Source: an uncultured Clostridia bacterium (GTDB lineage Bacteria > Bacillota > Clostridia > Oscillospirales > Oscillospiraceae). Taken from it: DNA of 31,213 nt. The DNA lies in assembly GCA_937892865.1 (NCBI GenBank), contig CALBJG010000012.1:1-31213 (forward strand), in the 5' to 3' direction. This document shows positions 23,658 through 30,725 of the stretch, one piece after another. A program made the translations under genes and the position numbers. The notes beneath the pieces were generated by a model that was not told the DNA's origin, made no database searches, and saw nothing but the letters and a program-made list of their open reading frames with translations. The stretch's first letter is position 1. Each line of letters starts with the position of its first letter.

Positions 23658-25253
23658 TTATCCGATCACGACAATATTGCTTCCGCCGATCACGGCATTC
23701 TCTTCTTCGTCACCAATAACGCCGAACTGCGCGCCGGAGAAGTTACCCACCACATTGCCGTTTTCATCCACGACGGTCATATTGCCCTCGCCGTCAGTGA
23801 TCACGGTGCCGATGGGATTGCCGGATGCGTCAATGATGATCGTATTGCCATTTTCGTCCCGGATGATACCCGAAACAGCGCCGCCTTCTCCCGGCAGAGC
23901 ATTCATTCCGTTCATCACATCGCCGAAAAAGCCTATGTTTTCCGGGAGCAGATCTGCCTCCGCCTCTGTGAAGTTCAGGCCAGGAAGCATCGTCAGCACT
24001 TCGATATATTCCTCACGGGTACGGGCCTCGGTCATTTTCACAATGGCTGCCGCCTCTTGCTTCCGGAGAGATGCTTCTGTTGCTTCGGATGAAAGGCGAT
24101 TTGCCAGGAACGCCTCTGCTGCCTGGGCATTTCCGTCCCAGATCTCATCTTGGATAAAGGAACGGATCAGCAGATTCTTCGCCGCCACGGCCTGCCGGGT
24201 ACTGTTCATCAGATCGCCCGTCCGTGTCAGGAATTCATCAGACTGCATCGCAGCCTTTGCTGCCTCTTCGTTATCAATAACGCCCAACTGCAGAATGTAG
24301 GATGCAAAATCCAGAACCTGGATACCGTTCTCCTTAAATTCCTCCCGGGACATTTCCAAAAGGCCCATCATTTCATTCATCTGCGCCCGGTCCTCGGAGG
24401 ACAGTTCCTGGGCCATTGCCTGCTTTGCCATTGCCAGCATTTCCTGGGTCAGATCATAACACCAGGGCTGTTCGATCACATGTTTCCGGGTATAGGAGAT
24501 CAGATCTTCCGCCAACTGAGGAATTTGCGATGCCTCGGCGGTAGAAATCTTCTCTACCCGTTTTACCAAGCCATCCACCGTTTGCGCCATATCGGCGATG
24601 TTCACAGAACCTTCCTGCATCTGCACATCGGAAAGGCCGGTATAGACCCACTCTGCAGGGCCGCTGCCGGACATCTGCACCACCGGGTGGGATGCGATGG
24701 CATCTATGTATGCCTGGGTCTCGCTGTCCGGTTTCTCCTGCATTTGCATTACCACCTGCACTGTAGGCATATAAGTTGCGATGGTACCGTAAAGGGGCAG
24801 CAAAAGCAGCAGCGCAAACAGAACGGTGTCGATCACGCGAACACCCAAGCCTGCCCACTGGAGAGATTTTTTGTCCACATTCAGTTTATCATTTTGAATA
24901 CGGTTCGTTACGCATTTCAAAACGATGGAGAAAATCAGCAAGAACAGAGAAAACAGAGCCAAAGACAGCACAACGCCCACAACGCCTTTGACCAGTGTTG
25001 TCAGCAATTCCGCCGTAATGCCGCCGTCACTGTCCATTTCCGGCAAGACATTCAACACCGCGGAAGACAAGGGATTTGCCAGCAGTTTGGCAAGGAGCAT
25101 ACTGACCACCGTTGCCACAACAGTTGCGCCGGTGGAGATCAATGCGCGCCAAAGACCGCGCTTATAGCCGGACATCAAAAAGATCGTGCCGGCGATGGCG
25201 ACGACGATCCCAAAAGGAATCCAAAGTAATGCTGCAAGCAGAGAAACGCTCAT
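23658..25253 (-). CDS. CvpA-like membrane protein with large C-terminal domain
   Basis: A 531-residue protein. Four membrane segments in the first ~165 residues (starting LLAALLWIPFGIVVAIAG, ALISTGATVVATVVSMLL, GVVGVVLSLALFSLFLL, VIDTVLFALLLLLPLYG) have the arrangement of CvpA-family proteins. By the positive-inside rule the loops YKRGLWR and NDKLNVDKK face the cytoplasm, putting both termini outside. The ~360-residue C-terminal part is acidic and helical and ends with short Gly-Asn repeats (RDENGNTI, DASGNPI, GEGNMTV, DENGNVV). The family's best-known member is needed for colicin V production, but its role is generally unclear. Start ATG 25253 with GGGAGG upstream and its own promoter. The next gene downstream is dehydrogenase 2. 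Confidence 0.75.
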   Translation of the reverse strand: MSVSLLAALLWIPFGIVVAIAGTIFLMSGYKRGLWRALISTGATVVATVVSMLLAKLLANPLSSAVLNVLPEMDSDGGITAELLTTLVKGVVGVVLSLALFSLFLLIFSIVLKCVTNRIQNDKLNVDKKSLQWAGLGVRVIDTVLFALLLLLPLYGTIATYMPTVQVVMQMQEKPDSETQAYIDAIASHPVVQMSGSGPAEWVYTGLSDVQMQEGSVNIADMAQTVDGLVKRVEKISTAEASQIPQLAEDLISYTRKHVIEQPWCYDLTQEMLAMAKQAMAQELSSEDRAQMNEMMGLLEMSREEFKENGIQVLDFASYILQLGVIDNEEAAKAAMQSDEFLTRTGDLMNSTRQAVAAKNLLIRSFIQDEIWDGNAQAAEAFLANRLSSEATEASLRKQEAAAIVKMTEARTREEYIEVLTMLPGLNFTEAEADLLPENIGFFGDVMNGMNALPGEGGAVSGIIRDENGNTIIIDASGNPIGTVITDGEGNMTVVDENGNVVGNFSGAQFGVIGDEEENAVIGGSNIVVIG

Positions 25254-25291
25254 TTTTACATCCTCCCTTTTTTGGTAGGTCTTCTTTCTTC

Positions 25292-25320
25292 ATCATATCA
25301 CAGCGCCGCATTTTTGTCCA
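25292..25320 (-). promoter_or_regulatory. Promoter of the CvpA-like gene
   Basis: Minus strand -35 TGGACA (25315-25320), 17-bp spacer, -10 TATGAT (25292-25297). Confidence 0.7.
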
Positions 25321-25333
25321 CATAGATTTCCTC

Positions 25334-25362
25334 TTTTCAAAAGCCGCTTTTTGTGTTATACT
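25334..25362 (+). promoter_or_regulatory. Promoter of the ZIP transporter-flavodiiron operon
   Basis: -35 TTTTCA (25334-25339), 17-bp spacer, -10 TATACT (25357-25362), 32 bases before the ATG; divergent from the CvpA-like promoter. Confidence 0.6.
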
Positions 25363-25394
25363 CTATCTGCAAACTACTGTAAGGAGCATATGCT

Positions 25395-26150
25395 ATGGAA
25401 ATGGTCCTTTTGACAGCCTTAGGCGTTGGCGGCGCAACGGTCATCGGCGCGGTTCTGGGCTTTGTTTTCAAAAAAATATCCCACCGTTTCAGTGATATCG
25501 TGCTGGCATTTGCCGCAGGCGTGATGCTGGCCGCGGCGGTGATCGGTCTTGTTCTGCCGTCAGTGGAATACGGCGGTGACTGGGGCATTCCGGTGTGTAT
25601 CGCGGGTATATTCTGCGGCGCGCTGACCTTGAATCTTCTGGACAAATTAGTGCCACACCTGCACCGGCTCTCCGGGGCAGATCAGGAAGCGCACCCCGCC
25701 AAAACAGCGCAACTGAACAAGGTGCTTTTATTCGTTACTGCTATTGCCATCCACAATCTGCCCGAGGGCATTGCCGCAGGCGTGGGTTTCGGTACGGGTA
25801 ACACCGGCGAGGCTATCACCATAGCCGCCGGTATCGCTTTGCAGAATATTCCGGAGGGTATGGTGATCATCGCCCCGATGCTGGCGGCGGGTATGAAGCC
25901 GGGACGCACGTTCCTCATTGCGGCGCTGACCGGTTTTGTGGAAGTTTTGGGTACGCTTTTCGGATATTTCGCCGTTACCCTTTCCACTGCTGTTTTGCCC
26001 TTTGCTCTGGCTTTTGCCGGTGGCACGATGCTCTATGTGATCAGCGATGAGATGATCCCGGAGACCCACCACGAAGATGCCCGGGGCGTTACCTATTCCC
26101 TTTTGGCAGGTTTCTGCCTGATGCTGACCATGAGCCACTATCTTGGATAA
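25395..26150 (+). CDS. ZIP-family divalent metal transporter
   Basis: A 251-residue, roughly eight-helix membrane protein of the ZIP/ZupT type, importing Zn2+, Fe2+ or Mn2+. The paired metal-binding motifs are clear: HNLPEG (120-125) in one helix and QNIPEG (150-155) in the next, and a short cytosolic loop with His residues (LVPHLHRLSGADQEAH) between helices 3 and 4. Start ATG 25395 has AAGGAG eight bases upstream; another ATG five bases earlier is out of frame. It is 17 bases before the flavodiiron protein gene, so the two are one operon, which would pair iron or other metal supply with a di-iron enzyme. Metal preference is not determinable here. Confidence 0.9.
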   Translation: MEMVLLTALGVGGATVIGAVLGFVFKKISHRFSDIVLAFAAGVMLAAAVIGLVLPSVEYGGDWGIPVCIAGIFCGALTLNLLDKLVPHLHRLSGADQEAHPAKTAQLNKVLLFVTAIAIHNLPEGIAAGVGFGTGNTGEAITIAAGIALQNIPEGMVIIAPMLAAGMKPGRTFLIAALTGFVEVLGTLFGYFAVTLSTAVLPFALAFAGGTMLYVISDEMIPETHHEDARGVTYSLLAGFCLMLTMSHYLG

Positions 26151-26167
26151 AAATAAGGAGATTATTT

Positions 26168-27319
26168 ATGGAGATCACAAAAGACATTCGCTACATCGGT
26201 GTAAATGACCATCAGATCGATCTGTTTGAGGGACAGTATGTGGTGCCTAACGGTATGGCATACAACTCCTATGTCATTACGGACGAAAAGATCGCTGTTA
26301 TGGATACCGTGGACAAGAATTTCATTCCCCAGTGGCTGGAGAATTTGAAAGAAGCGCTTAACGGCAAAAAGCCGGACTATCTGGTGGTACAGCATATGGA
26401 GCCTGACCACTCTGCAGGCATCGTTGCTTTTGTTGAGGCTTATCCGGAGGCTACGGTGGTATCCTCTGCCAAAGCATTTGCAATGATGAAAAACTTTTTC
26501 GGCAAGGAATTTGAAGACCGCCGCATCGTGGTGGGTGAAATGGACACCCTCTCTTTGGGCAAGCATACCCTCACCTTTGTCACCGCGCCGATGGTCCACT
26601 GGCCGGAGGTTATTGTTACATATGATTCTTACGACAAGGTGCTGTTCTCCGCTGACGGTTTCGGCAAGTTCGGCGCGCTGGATGCAGAGGAAGACTGGGC
26701 TTGCGAAGCCCGCCGCTACTATATCGGCATTGTGGGTAAATACGGCGTTCAGGTGCAGGCTTTGCTGAAAAAAGCCGCCACACTGGATATTCAGACCATC
26801 TGCCCCCTCCACGGCCCGGTGCTGACAGAGAATTTGGGTTACTATTTGAATCTTTACGACATCTGGTCTTCTTACGGCGTGGAAAGCGAGGGTGTCGTCA
26901 TCGCTTACACCTCCGTTTACGGTCACACCAAAGCCGCAGTGGAACTGCTGGCAGAAAAGTTGGAAAATAAGGGTGTGAAAGTCACCGTCAACGACCTTGC
27001 CCGGTGCGATATGGCAGAGGCTGTGGAAGACGCTTTCCGTTACGGCAAACTGGTACTGGCTACCACCACTTATAATGCGGACATCTTCCCCTTTATGCGG
27101 GAGTTTATCCATCATCTGACGGAACGGGGCTATAAAAACCGCACCATCGGTATGATGGAAAACGGTTCCTGGGCGCCCACCGCCGCCAAGGTAATGACCA
27201 AAATGCTGGAAGGAAGCAAGAACCTGACGATTTTAGAGCCGGTGGTCACCATTCGCTCCGCTTTAAACGAGGAAAGCCGCGCCGCCATTGATGGGCTGGC
27301 CGAAGAACTTTGCAAATAA
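26168..27319 (+). CDS. fprA: A-type flavodiiron protein (FprA-like O2/NO reductase)
   Basis: A 383-residue flavodiiron protein made of an N-terminal metallo-beta-lactamase-like domain and a C-terminal flavodoxin domain (from ~243, FMN-binding AYTSVYGHTKAAVE). Di-iron ligands are complete: His76, Glu78, Asp80 and His81 in HMEPDH, His144 in VHWPE, Asp163 in SADGFG, and His215 in PLHGP. These enzymes reduce O2 to water and/or NO to N2O, protecting anaerobes. No C-terminal rubredoxin is fused, so a separate electron donor is needed; none is encoded in the window except flavoprotein TrxB, which is not a known partner. RBS AAGGAG (26155-26160). Class A by architecture. Confidence 0.92.
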   Translation: MEITKDIRYIGVNDHQIDLFEGQYVVPNGMAYNSYVITDEKIAVMDTVDKNFIPQWLENLKEALNGKKPDYLVVQHMEPDHSAGIVAFVEAYPEATVVSSAKAFAMMKNFFGKEFEDRRIVVGEMDTLSLGKHTLTFVTAPMVHWPEVIVTYDSYDKVLFSADGFGKFGALDAEEDWACEARRYYIGIVGKYGVQVQALLKKAATLDIQTICPLHGPVLTENLGYYLNLYDIWSSYGVESEGVVIAYTSVYGHTKAAVELLAEKLENKGVKVTVNDLARCDMAEAVEDAFRYGKLVLATTTYNADIFPFMREFIHHLTERGYKNRTIGMMENGSWAPTAAKVMTKMLEGSKNLTILEPVVTIRSALNEESRAAIDGLAEELCK

Positions 27320-27320
27320 A

Positions 27321-27352
27321 AATAAGGAGGCAGACGCCTCCTTATTTTTTTA
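27321..27352. terminator. Bidirectional terminator after fprA
   Basis: Stem AATAAGGAGGC (27321-27331) / GCCTCCTTATT (27336-27346), loop of four bases, then T-run; the A/T-rich left flank also gives U-rich sequence in the minus direction. The convergent DMT transporter gene ends at 27350. Confidence 0.9.
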
Positions 27353-28222
27353 TCTTATTTTCAGTGGTTGTTCTTTTCCGGTCAATTCATTTACCAGCAA
27401 AAAGCCGATGAGCAGGACACCGCCCAGCATTTGGGTCGGCTGAATGGGCTCTTGCATAACAAACACCGAAACCATCACCGCGGTAAAGGGGTCGATGTAA
27501 GTCAGCAGCGCCCCCTCCTGCCCGGAGAGTTTGGGAAGCGCGTCGAACATCAGACAATAGGCCAGGCCGGTATGCACAACGCCTACCACACACAAAAACA
27601 CCCAACTTACAGGTGTCATTTGGGAAAAATCCGGTTTTTCGTTAAAGGGCAAAAACAAGAGCAGCACCACTGTCGCCACAACAAACTGCAGCGCCGTACG
27701 CTCCAGATTGCCCACATTCCGGATCGCCTTGTTGATCATCAGCACCGGCACATAAAAAAGCATACCGGTCAGACCGATCACCACGCCCCGCATACTGATC
27801 TGTGCGCTTTCGTTGCCGATACCAATGAGCAAAAGCAACCCCAAAGTACACATAACGCAGCAGGCGATCTGTTTAACAGTCATTTTTTCCCGGAATACCA
27901 ACGGGGTAAGGGCGATCATCACCACCGGAGCAAAATAATCGCAAAGGCTGGCAACCGAATAAGGAATATGGTTATAGGCTTCAAAAAGAAACACAAAATT
28001 CAGCGCCATACTTACACCGGACGCCACCAGCAGGGCAAGTTCCTTTTTGGTCGCCTGCAGGCGGAACTTTTTGCGGGTAAGCAAAAAATATACACCCACG
28101 GTCAACGCCGCAAGACCGGCTCGGAATATGACGATCACAAGCGCCGGCAACGGCACATTCTTTGCGAATAAACCGATCGTACCTAAAACAGCCATCGCCA
28201 AAATCAGTTTGATCCTTGCCAA
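27350..28222 (-). CDS. EamA/DMT-family transporter
   Basis: A 290-residue membrane protein with about ten hydrophobic helices arranged as two similar five-helix halves, the EamA (RhaT/DMT) architecture for export of amino acids or other metabolites. The first half includes FRAGLAALTVGVYFLL and SVASLCDYFAPVVMIALTPL, the second ALLTYIDPFTAVMVSVFVMQEP. The start is TTG at 28222: the strong RBS AGGAGG ends seven bases upstream and there is no in-frame ATG until codon 10. It is divergent from the second Gfo/Idh/MocA gene across a 184-base intergenic region. Substrate unknown. Confidence 0.87.
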   Translation of the reverse strand: MARIKLILAMAVLGTIGLFAKNVPLPALVIVIFRAGLAALTVGVYFLLTRKKFRLQATKKELALLVASGVSMALNFVFLFEAYNHIPYSVASLCDYFAPVVMIALTPLVFREKMTVKQIACCVMCTLGLLLLIGIGNESAQISMRGVVIGLTGMLFYVPVLMINKAIRNVGNLERTALQFVVATVVLLLFLPFNEKPDFSQMTPVSWVFLCVVGVVHTGLAYCLMFDALPKLSGQEGALLTYIDPFTAVMVSVFVMQEPIQPTQMLGGVLLIGFLLVNELTGKEQPLKIR

Positions 28223-28256
28223 AATGACGCCTCCTTTCCCTATGACGCTATTGTAA

Positions 28257-28285
28257 ACTATAAGAAAATTCGAGCATTTTCACAA
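28257..28285 (-). promoter_or_regulatory. Promoter of the DMT transporter
   Basis: Minus strand -35 TTGTGA (28280-28285), 17-bp spacer, -10 TATAGT (28257-28262). The divergent oxidoreductase promoter lies about 70 bases away. Confidence 0.65.
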
Positions 28286-28356
28286 TAGCAATTTCTTATG
28301 CCAATTTTTCTTCCAAAATTTGTTTTTAATCGCCCCAAAGAAACGGTCTGTGACCC

Positions 28357-28385
28357 TTGTCCCGGAAGGAATAAAATGATATACT
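28357..28385 (+). promoter_or_regulatory. Promoter of the second Gfo/Idh/MocA oxidoreductase
   Basis: -35 TTGTCC (28357-28362), 17-bp spacer, -10 TATACT (28380-28385), 21 bases before the ATG, with AAAGGAGGCGAG as RBS between. Confidence 0.65.
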
Positions 28386-28406
28386 GAAGAAAAGGAGGCG
28401 AGAAAA

Positions 28407-29345
28407 ATGCTTCGTTACGGAATTTTAAGTACATCGTCCATCGCGCCCCGGTTTATCGCCGGTGTCCGGGCGGCAAAGGCAGGGGAAATTGTGGCCCTGT
28501 CCTCCCGGAGTCTATCCAAAGCAAAAGAAAAAGCCGCGGACTGGGATATTCCCAAAGCCTACGGCTCTCACACAGAATTGCTCTCGGATAACGATGTGGA
28601 TATCGTTTATATCTCCACGGTCAATGCCCGGCACTACACTTGGGCGAAAGCGGCGCTGGAAGCAGGAAAACACGTTGTTTGCGAAAAGCCCTGCACCACC
28701 TCATTCAAAGAAACCGCAGAACTGTTTGCCCTTGCGAAAGACAAGGGACTTTTCCTGATGGAAGCGGAGAAAATGCTGTTTTTACCGGCTGTATTGGCGG
28801 CAAAAGAGAAAATCGATACCGGCGTTTTAGGCGATATTTCTATGGCAGATATGAGTCACAGTTTCCCCGCCGCCTATAATGGCTGGATGTTTGACAAAGA
28901 AGCCGGTGGCGGTCCGCTGCTTTCAAGCGGTATTTATGCGGTGCAGCTGATGCTGTGGCTTTTCGGCGAAATTACAGATATTTCCGGAGCAAAAAGCACT
29001 ATGGAAAACGGCGTGGAGTGGCAGTACATTCTTTCCGGAAAAACAGAATCCGGCGTACAGTTTACCGCCAAAAATTCCACCCGGGCAATTCTTGACAATA
29101 CCTGCCGCATTTTCGGCACAAAAGGCTGGCTGGAACTGCCCAACTACTGGAAAGCTCAAAAGGTGATCTTCCACATTGACGGAAAATCGGAAACCCTGGA
29201 ATTCCCCTGCGAATATGAACTGATGTACGAGGCAAAACATATCGCGGATTGTATAGAAAGCGGGTTGCTTACCAGCCCGGTGGTAACGGAAAAACTCTCT
29301 GTTTCGGGCATCGCCGCCATCGAAAACGTGAAAAATAATTGGTAA
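28407..29345 (+). CDS. Gfo/Idh/MocA-family oxidoreductase (second, shorter copy)
   Basis: A 312-residue NAD(P)-dependent oxidoreductase, shorter than the 440-residue one at 20253-21575 and lacking its Cys-rich insertion. The Rossmann start is YGILSTSSIAPRFIAGV, with a less classical nucleotide loop in which Ser-Thr-Ser replaces the Gly-rich turn as in the dihydrodiol/xylose dehydrogenase branch. The conserved CEKPCTTS (EKP) and GGGPLLSSGIYAVQLMLWLFG blocks are present. Start ATG 28407 with AAAGGAGGCG upstream. Monocistronic; divergent from a DMT exporter. Substrate unknown. Confidence 0.88.
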   Translation: MLRYGILSTSSIAPRFIAGVRAAKAGEIVALSSRSLSKAKEKAADWDIPKAYGSHTELLSDNDVDIVYISTVNARHYTWAKAALEAGKHVVCEKPCTTSFKETAELFALAKDKGLFLMEAEKMLFLPAVLAAKEKIDTGVLGDISMADMSHSFPAAYNGWMFDKEAGGGPLLSSGIYAVQLMLWLFGEITDISGAKSTMENGVEWQYILSGKTESGVQFTAKNSTRAILDNTCRIFGTKGWLELPNYWKAQKVIFHIDGKSETLEFPCEYELMYEAKHIADCIESGLLTSPVVTEKLSVSGIAAIENVKNNW

Positions 29346-29372
29346 AAAACCACCGCTGTGAGCAGCGGTGGT
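29343..29372 (-). terminator. Intrinsic terminator for a leftward transcript
   Basis: Perfect ten-bp stem ACCACCGCTG / CAGCGGTGGT (29349-29358, 29363-29372) with TGAG loop. The plus-strand side after the hairpin has no T-run, but the minus-strand side has TTTTTT, so it primarily ends transcription coming from the right (the trxB side), while it may also stop the oxidoreductase transcript weakly. Confidence 0.75.
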
Positions 29373-29628
29373 ATGCCGGCATTTTGACGGTCGTCGGTTC
29401 TCGTGCGCCGAGGAGGGCAGGAGAGCGCCAAAGGCAAGCAACTCGCACCTGTAGGCGTACATTGGTACGGTAAGGTGCGAGTTGTGCAGCAAGTCAAATG
29501 CCTTGCGGAGCAAGAATCATCTTGTTGGTTGTTATTAAAATCTTGCAAATTTATTCCGCAGTTATTTAAAGTTAACCCCCAAATCGTCTTACTTGCGTTT
29601 GACGGTTTGGGGGTCTCATGTTCTCCGA
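29373..29628. other. Structured non-coding intergenic region between two genes, candidate ncRNA or long 3' UTR
   Basis: No convincing gene. It has a 12-bp perfect inverted repeat CAACTCGCACCT / AGGTGCGAGTTG (29439-29450, 29473-29484) enclosing a further CGTAC-ATTG-GTACG hairpin (29456-29469), a CTTGC-GGA-GCAAG hairpin (29502-29514) and a near-perfect 13-bp hairpin CCCCCAAATCGTC / GACGGTTTGGGGG (29576-29613) next to the trxB stop. Together with the minus-strand terminator at 29343-29372, this suggests a leftward structured transcript; I cannot name an RNA family. Confidence 0.45.
29576..29613 (-). terminator. Hairpin just after trxB, possible terminator
   Basis: Thirteen-bp stem with one G-T wobble and a 12-base loop, 15 bases after the trxB stop. 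On the minus strand it is followed by TTAACTTTAAAT, only moderately U-rich, so termination may be partial. Confidence 0.5.
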
Positions 29629-30537
29629 TCAGTCGAGGTATCTGCAAGCGGCCATGGCTGCAATCGCACCGTCGGCAGAAGCGGTCACCACTTGGCGGAT
29701 CCGCTTGCTGCGGCAGTCGCCGGCAACAAACACGCCGGGGGGCTTGGTGCAGCAATCTTCGCCGCAATCAAAGTAACCCCAATCGTTCAGTTCCGCGTAG
29801 CCTGCAAAAGGCTCATTCTCCGGCTGCAAGCCCACCGCAAGGAACACGCCGTCAACAGCGATGGTCTGCAATGCGCCGGTCTCCTCATTGCGCACTTCAA
29901 TGCCGGAAATCGCCCCGTCCTTGGTCAAATAGTTGTTCACCACGGTGCTGTAGATGATCTCCACATTATCCTTGGTTGCCAGGGCATCTGCCAGTTTCTT
30001 TTCACCGGTGAGGAATGCCAGGTTCTGGACGATGGTGACCTTGTTGCAAACCTCGGAAAGGAGCAATGCTTCCTGCAAAGCGGAGTTGCCGCCGCCGATC
30101 ATTGCCACATCCTGACCTGCGTAGAATGCGCCGTCGCACACCGCGCAGAAAGAGATGCCGTTGCCGATAAGTTCCTCTTCGCCGGGCAGACCCAGGGTGC
30201 GGTGCTTGACACCCAGCGCCAAAATGACAGTCTTGCCTTCGAATACGCTGCCCTCTTCGGTGATGGTCTTGAAAGTATCGCCGTCTTTTTCCACTGCGGT
30301 AACAGTTTCCAGTTCCACATCTGCACCCAGCGCCATTGCCTGCTCGATGAGTTTTTCCGCAAACTCCGCGCCGCTGATCTGCTGGGTGCCGGGGATATTC
30401 TCCACCTTGGGAGAAAATGCGATCTGGCCGCCGAAACCGGCCTTTTCAATGACCAGCACGGACTTGCCTGCCCGGAGGCCGTAAACTGCGGCAGTCAGGC
30501 CCGCAGGGCCACCGCCAACAATCAGGATATCATACAT
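29629..30537 (-). CDS. trxB: Thioredoxin reductase-like flavoprotein
   Basis: A 302-residue FAD flavoprotein of the thioredoxin reductase family. FAD-binding GGGPAG (8-13), redox-active CAVC (131-134, in FCAVCDGAFY), the second nucleotide motif GGGNSA (148-153), and the C-terminal FVAGDCRSKRIRQVVTA FAD motif are all present. The usual HRRxxxR element after the second Gly-rich motif, which holds the 2'-phosphate of NADPH, is missing (VTIVQNLAFLTGEKKL occupies that place). So the reductant may be NADH or ferredoxin rather than NADPH. Start ATG 30537 has only a weak AAAGAAG RBS. It lies on the same strand just downstream of nrdD with its C-terminal redoxin domain, a plausible substrate. The palindromic repeat lies between them. 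Confidence 0.88.
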   Translation of the reverse strand: MYDILIVGGGPAGLTAAVYGLRAGKSVLVIEKAGFGGQIAFSPKVENIPGTQQISGAEFAEKLIEQAMALGADVELETVTAVEKDGDTFKTITEEGSVFEGKTVILALGVKHRTLGLPGEEELIGNGISFCAVCDGAFYAGQDVAMIGGGNSALQEALLLSEVCNKVTIVQNLAFLTGEKKLADALATKDNVEIIYSTVVNNYLTKDGAISGIEVRNEETGALQTIAVDGVFLAVGLQPENEPFAGYAELNDWGYFDCGEDCCTKPPGVFVAGDCRSKRIRQVVTASADGAIAAMAACRYLD

Positions 30538-30557
30538 ACATTACACTTCTTTCTTTG

Positions 30558-30664
30558 AATGCACAATGCACAGTGCATAGTTATGGTGTCGCCTTTGGCG
30601 ACTATTTAAAATCATTTGCGAAGCAAATACCTTAACTGTGCACTATGCACTATGCATTATGCAC
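30558..30664. repeat. Palindromic (MITE/REP-like) repeat element
   Basis: Outer arms 30558-30587 and 30635-30664 region are imperfect inverted repeats built of GTGCATAATGCA-like units (25 of 30 bases match between left arm and the reverse complement of 30629-30658). Two perfect internal hairpins lie inside: GTCGCC-TTT-GGCGAC (30588-30602) and ATTTGC-GAA-GCAAAT (30614-30628). No ORF. This layout is typical of small non-autonomous palindromic repeats dispersed in Clostridia genomes; only one full copy is visible here. Confidence 0.75.
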
Positions 30665-30686
30665 TTCGGTACTGATCTCTCTGCAA

Positions 30687-30715
30687 TCAAAGGGTCGGAA
30701 AATCCGACCCTTTGA
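30687..30715 (-). terminator. Hairpin after nrdD
   Basis: Perfect 13-bp stem TCAAAGGGTCGGA / TCCGACCCTTTGA with three-base loop, 11 bases after the nrdD stop codon. No long U-run follows on the minus strand, so it may be a weak terminator or a stabilising 3' structure allowing readthrough to trxB. Confidence 0.6.
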
Positions 30716-30725
30716 CAGTTTGCAT

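Noticed and set aside
28223..28406. Riboswitch in the intergenic region between the DMT transporter and the second oxidoreductase
   Set aside because: Only two divergent promoters and RBSs are visible; leaders are too short for a known riboswitch and no conserved stem pattern was seen.
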